64,000 bases of DNA. Source: Aulostomus chinensis. Its lineage: Eukaryota > Chordata > Actinopteri > Syngnathiformes > Aulostomidae. The translations under genes were made by a program, and so were the position numbers. Under the pieces are notes generated by a model. It was not told the DNA's origin, searched no databases, and saw only the letters and a program-made list of their open reading frames with translations. Shown piece after piece: positions 60,601-64,000 of the stretch; the stretch's first letter is position 1, and every line of letters begins with the position of its first letter. The DNA lies in contig JBBMOA010000004.1 in the NCBI GenBank assembly GCA_037954235.1, positions 5,291,001 to 5,355,000 on the forward strand, read 5' to 3'.

Positions 60601-60895
60601 TCATCGGTGTTAAAAAGAACAGAAAAAAAAGGTGACACTTAATTCCTCACCCACGCAATCTCGTTGTCCAGGCGAGTCCTGAGCACATCCGACTGTGTAT
60701 TAATGATCGGCGAAGTATCGTGTCAAACCCGATGACTGTGATGTTTTGGAAAGGCGACAGAAACACACACCTGGGTTACAAACAAGACTGGCGTACAGCA
60801 GCTGATTCGCTTCGTCGGTACCGCAATGAGCCAAGAGGGCCTGTGGTTTTGTGTGTGTGTGTTTGCGCTTGCATCCCAGTGTGCGTATGTTTGAG

Positions 60896-60932
<37 letters not shown>

Positions 60933-62896
60933 GTGACAGCTCCAGCCCCGAACTGACTGGCATCTGGCGGTGGCAGTTGTTTTAACAGCTGAGCTGACAA
61001 CATTAATCCAAACGCACCCAAATCAAAAGGAGACAACACCTGTTCACTGCTCCTGAGCCCAGCCGAGGAGGAGACGGGGGAGGGAGGGAGAGAGAAGTAT
61101 GAATGGATGCAGGGAGTGAAAGAGATGGAGGGGGAGTGATTAGAAGCAGGTGGAGAGACTGATGGGGACAAAGAGAGGTAGCAGCAAAGGGATGTAGGGA
61201 AGGTGGCGGAGAGGAGGGATTGGAATGACAGGACGAGAAAGAGGGATGAGATCGGAGAAATGGAGGGGACGTGGGGGGAAACGATAGGAGAAGGCATGCT
61301 GCCAGGCAACACACAGCACTCTTCTCCCTTGAGCGAAGCGGAAAGGGGCAGTGGGCCAAACGAGGAGGGAGGGGTGAAAACAGAGGGAGGGGAGGGGAGA
61401 GGTGAATGGATGAATGGAGGGGAGGGATGGAGAGATCAGACGGAGGGGTAAAGATATCTCTGGTTTGGGGGGTGATGACCGCCCTGCTAGCCGAGCAGCA
61501 GCGGCAGTGAAGGAGAAGAATGCAGCGATGGCGCTGGGGTTGTCTCCCAACATCTGGCTCAAATAAGGCTGTGGGCTCAGGGTCGCGACCCCTGAGGCTG
61601 ACAGCATAGACACCAGCACTTCATTTGCAGGACCCGCCCTCTGACCAGCCAGCCAGGGGTTAATTCATAGAGACCCTGCGGCTTCAAAGACTGACAGAGC
61701 TGCTGAGTGACCGGCTCCCTGGGTGACTAGCTAGACGAATGGCTGCGTGGCTAGCTGCTAGTACGACTTGTTGCTCTCTGACGTCTTAAAGCTACGGTCA
61801 CCCACTCGGGTGCGTTTGTCACCAAATTGCCTCCCTACTCAGGCTTTTAAAGCCCCTGCACATCCACATTGAATCCTGCGCTGGTCATTGATGCTTTCAC
61901 ATGTGTGTGGCAGCTGAAACTGTGCTAAGCAGATTGCGCTACTTTGCTCACAAGCCGACACGGATTATAAAGAGACACTGGGACTTAGCTTCCGTCAGAT
62001 ATAAACAAGCAGAATGCGGAGGGGGTTAACATGCACAACACACCGATGACTCACAATAAGTTCAGATGTCATGAAAGTGTAAGTGTGAACTTGCAGTGTG
62101 AACATTTTTCAACCTGTCTTACTGTTTTCAGGGGGTAAAATCACTGATGTTTATAGACATTGAATTAATTCTGTACTGTTCAAAAGTTTGGCCAACTTTA
62201 AAACACACATTCCATCAAACACATCACTCAAGAATGTCTTCCACAGATTTAACGTAAAGCCTTGACGTGCACACACACACACACACACACACACGTTTGC
62301 GTGTTTATATAAAAGTCTGGAAAGCTGCACCGCTGTGATACCTTGTTGCTGTGGCACCATGTCAAGCTGAAAAATCAAGCATTTAATTCCAAAACGTGAC
62401 ACCCACCTACTCACAAAGTAACTGCCGGTGTGCAAGTTAACTCAAAAAGTTGTTGGCCAACTTGACAAAATTCTGGCAAATGTTTGAAGCATTTTTTTTT
62501 TTAAATGAAAATTTCTCTCAGCTGCACTTCTGCTCTCCTCCAGTAAGTAATGGAGGGATAAACGAAGCACATTAATCTTGAATCTTCTGCATGTGAATGG
62601 AGGGAAGAAGAATAAGAGAAAAGGGGAGAAAAACAACATGCAAATGAAGTGAGTTTATGAGAAAAGATAAATCATGGATTCCACCGATTTGGTTGTAAGA
62701 CACGGTGTTGAATGGAAGAGTGGATGCCAAAACACTGGAGCCTGTCACTTATTTAGGAATCTGTGACAGGAGGCCTTTATGTGGGACAGTCTGATTTACA
62801 CAAATACACACTTGCACACACAGCCGGGCAGGAAGTACATTCCTAATGCAAAGACAATCGTCACCAGGTATGAACACAAACTCACTTGCAGTGTGT

Positions 62897-62942
<46 letters not shown>

Positions 62943-64000
62943 CAGGGCACTATGGAAGCCTTGGCTGATTCATGAACCTCAGGCCTTTGTCCTTAACTTA
63001 ATGCCACGCCGGGAGGCCAATAACACACACACACCATCAGGAAAACCACAGGACCCTCTCTCCTCTCTCTAAACCCCTTTATACTCCTGTATCAGACAAA
63101 AGCTGGGGCACTGCTTTTCCCAAAACACACACACGCACACACACACACACATGCACGCACACTATTCATCTCCTTGATATCGCTCATCTGCGCCGGGAAG
63201 AAAAGCAGAATGGAGTTTCATCCCCACCGATTGTCTCGTGCAAGGCTAGAGAGAGAATGCCACGAAAAGCAGACGCAAAACAATTCAATAAGAAAAGTGA
63301 CTTGAATGCAGCTTTCATCCAACCAACAATAGCCAGCCCCACAATAGGCCTCAGGTTCGCCCGTGATGTTGCCGGTTTCTCATGCCACAGAGGAAGGCAC
63401 CAAAAAGAAGAAAGAAAGAAAGAAAGAAAGAGAGAAAGTAGGAATGGACTGGATTTGAATTGTGAGGTATGCCCGTGATGATTTCCAAACACTGTGGAGT
63501 TAAATGACACAATGACAAATGGAATGACGGCTAAAAAGAGAAGTTTTATCAGTTCAAAAGAATTCTTTTCTTTGGGATCGATAATGTCAAACTTCATCTC
63601 ATGGGAGGAGCGCTTGTTTAATTCCTGACCTTCAGCTTACAAACCAACTCCTTCTCTCACATTTCTCTCCTTGTTTAATGTCACACTCGCTTGAGCAGAG
63701 TGATGCCCTCGAACAATGGTTGTGAAAGTCTGGCTGCTCTTCCTGTTAATTTCTAACTTGAACTAATTACAACCCCCCCCCAAAAAAAAGGAATCCCATC
63801 AGGACGCTGGTCCGCTCCCATGCCAGGGCTGTGAACCTGCCGCCGCTGCGATGTGTTTGTCGTCTGTATTTTACTCCGCATTTCCCCCCGAGGGTTCTGT
63901 GCATAAAAGTCAAAGGTCCATGTGATGACTTGGAGGGTTGTATCTGCCATTGTTGACGTTTATAATGTGTGTGTTTGACGTGAACCCCCCAGATAGTGGA

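Larger units (their letters stand above)
1..64000 (-). other. sox5: sox5 gene, internal portion (10 exons, both ends missing)
   Basis: One SoxD-group HMG-box transcription factor gene covers the whole window on the minus strand. SoxD proteins have no obvious transactivation domain. They dimerise through coiled coils, bind AACAAT-type sites and modulate SoxE and other factors in cartilage, neural crest and neurons (family knowledge). Ten exons join in frame without a gap. I chose SOX5 over SOX6 because the residues just before the HMG box (KFSHAMLDFTMSGDSDG, then SRIFRESRGRG) match SOX5 as I recall it, whereas SOX6 has a different, IDLTRPED-type sequence there. SOX13 diverges more. N-terminal exons (including the KGSLADVV-type exon) and the second HMG-box exon were looked for and are absent. 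The call rests on recalled homologues, not on a database search. Confidence 0.95.
48658..64000 (-). other. Intron upstream of exon A (5' part missing)
   Basis: More than 15.3 kb with no coding exon. It has CA/GT tracts near 49240-49262, 49317-49349, 49818-49853, 50060-50108, 50190-50226, 50988-51040, 53849-53886, 56450-56492, 56807-56905, 57074-57118, 57309-57348, 57615-57654, 59638-59682, 60900-60930, 62894-62942 and 63126-63160. CT/GA tracts lie at 52100-52128 and 52253-52288, and an AAAC repeat at 58078-58098. Low-repeat blocks are 48990-49080, 50640-50840, 52560-52745, 54860-55520, 58680-58940, 59080-59180, 60940-61050, 61640-61900 and 63180-63400. The remainder shows nothing recognisable. 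Confidence 0.75.

Noticed and set aside
61140..61619. A 159-codon minus-strand frame in the upstream intron
   Set aside because: Composition is Ser/Pro/Leu-rich from a purine-rich plus strand. It does not match any SOX5 exon or known domain.
48658..64000. Upstream sox5 exons, such as the KGSLADVV-type exon
   Set aside because: No matching minus-strand coding pattern with splice sites was found in this interval.

Overview
This window is part of one vertebrate gene, read on the minus strand: sox5, a SoxD-group transcription factor. The organism is most likely a teleost fish. The introns are short for a vertebrate sox5, (CA)n/(GT)n microsatellites are extremely dense, and there is a fish-type L2/SINE 3' tail and a degraded TTAA-flanked DNA transposon. 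No bacterial, plasmid or viral gene organisation is visible.

Ten consecutive internal coding exons are visible, running from about 48.66 kb down to 1.98 kb. All have usable splice sites, and the reading phases match across every junction. Joined, they total 1344 nt (448 codons). In order they encode: an acidic/Lys-rich lead-in (exon A); a leucine zipper and Q-box coiled coil (B, C); a Pro/Ala-rich linker (D, E, F); a linker with the CtBP-type PLNLS motif and an 11-alanine run (G); a second coiled coil (H); a linker (I); and the first half of the HMG box (J). The start of the protein lies beyond 64 kb and the second half of the HMG box plus the C-terminus lies before base 1, so the gene is cut at both ends. 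Residue numbers given here are local to this 448-codon fragment. Exon letters are mine.

About 98% of the window is intron. It holds some 60 dinucleotide microsatellites, an 854-bp ATCC/TTCC array with a 384-bp higher-order duplication, a THAP-domain transposon relic (37822-39067), a 5'-truncated L2-type insertion with an 11-bp target duplication (47335-47449), and several dispersed repeat pairs. Between the repeats lie blocks of low-repeat, motif-rich sequence that look like conserved non-coding elements of a developmental gene. That reading is inferred from composition and motifs only, because no alignment could be run.

No second protein-coding gene, tRNA, rRNA or CRISPR array was found. 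The many long frames reading His-Thr, Cys-Val, Ser-Leu or His-Pro-Ser-Ile are translations of simple repeats. I did not see an undescribed molecular system. The most interesting points are the THAP element with its two convergent ORF remnants, the higher-order satellite, the poly-alanine tract, two NAGNAG acceptors, a CA repeat pressed against the branch region of a frame-neutral exon, and intronic blocks that share motif order.
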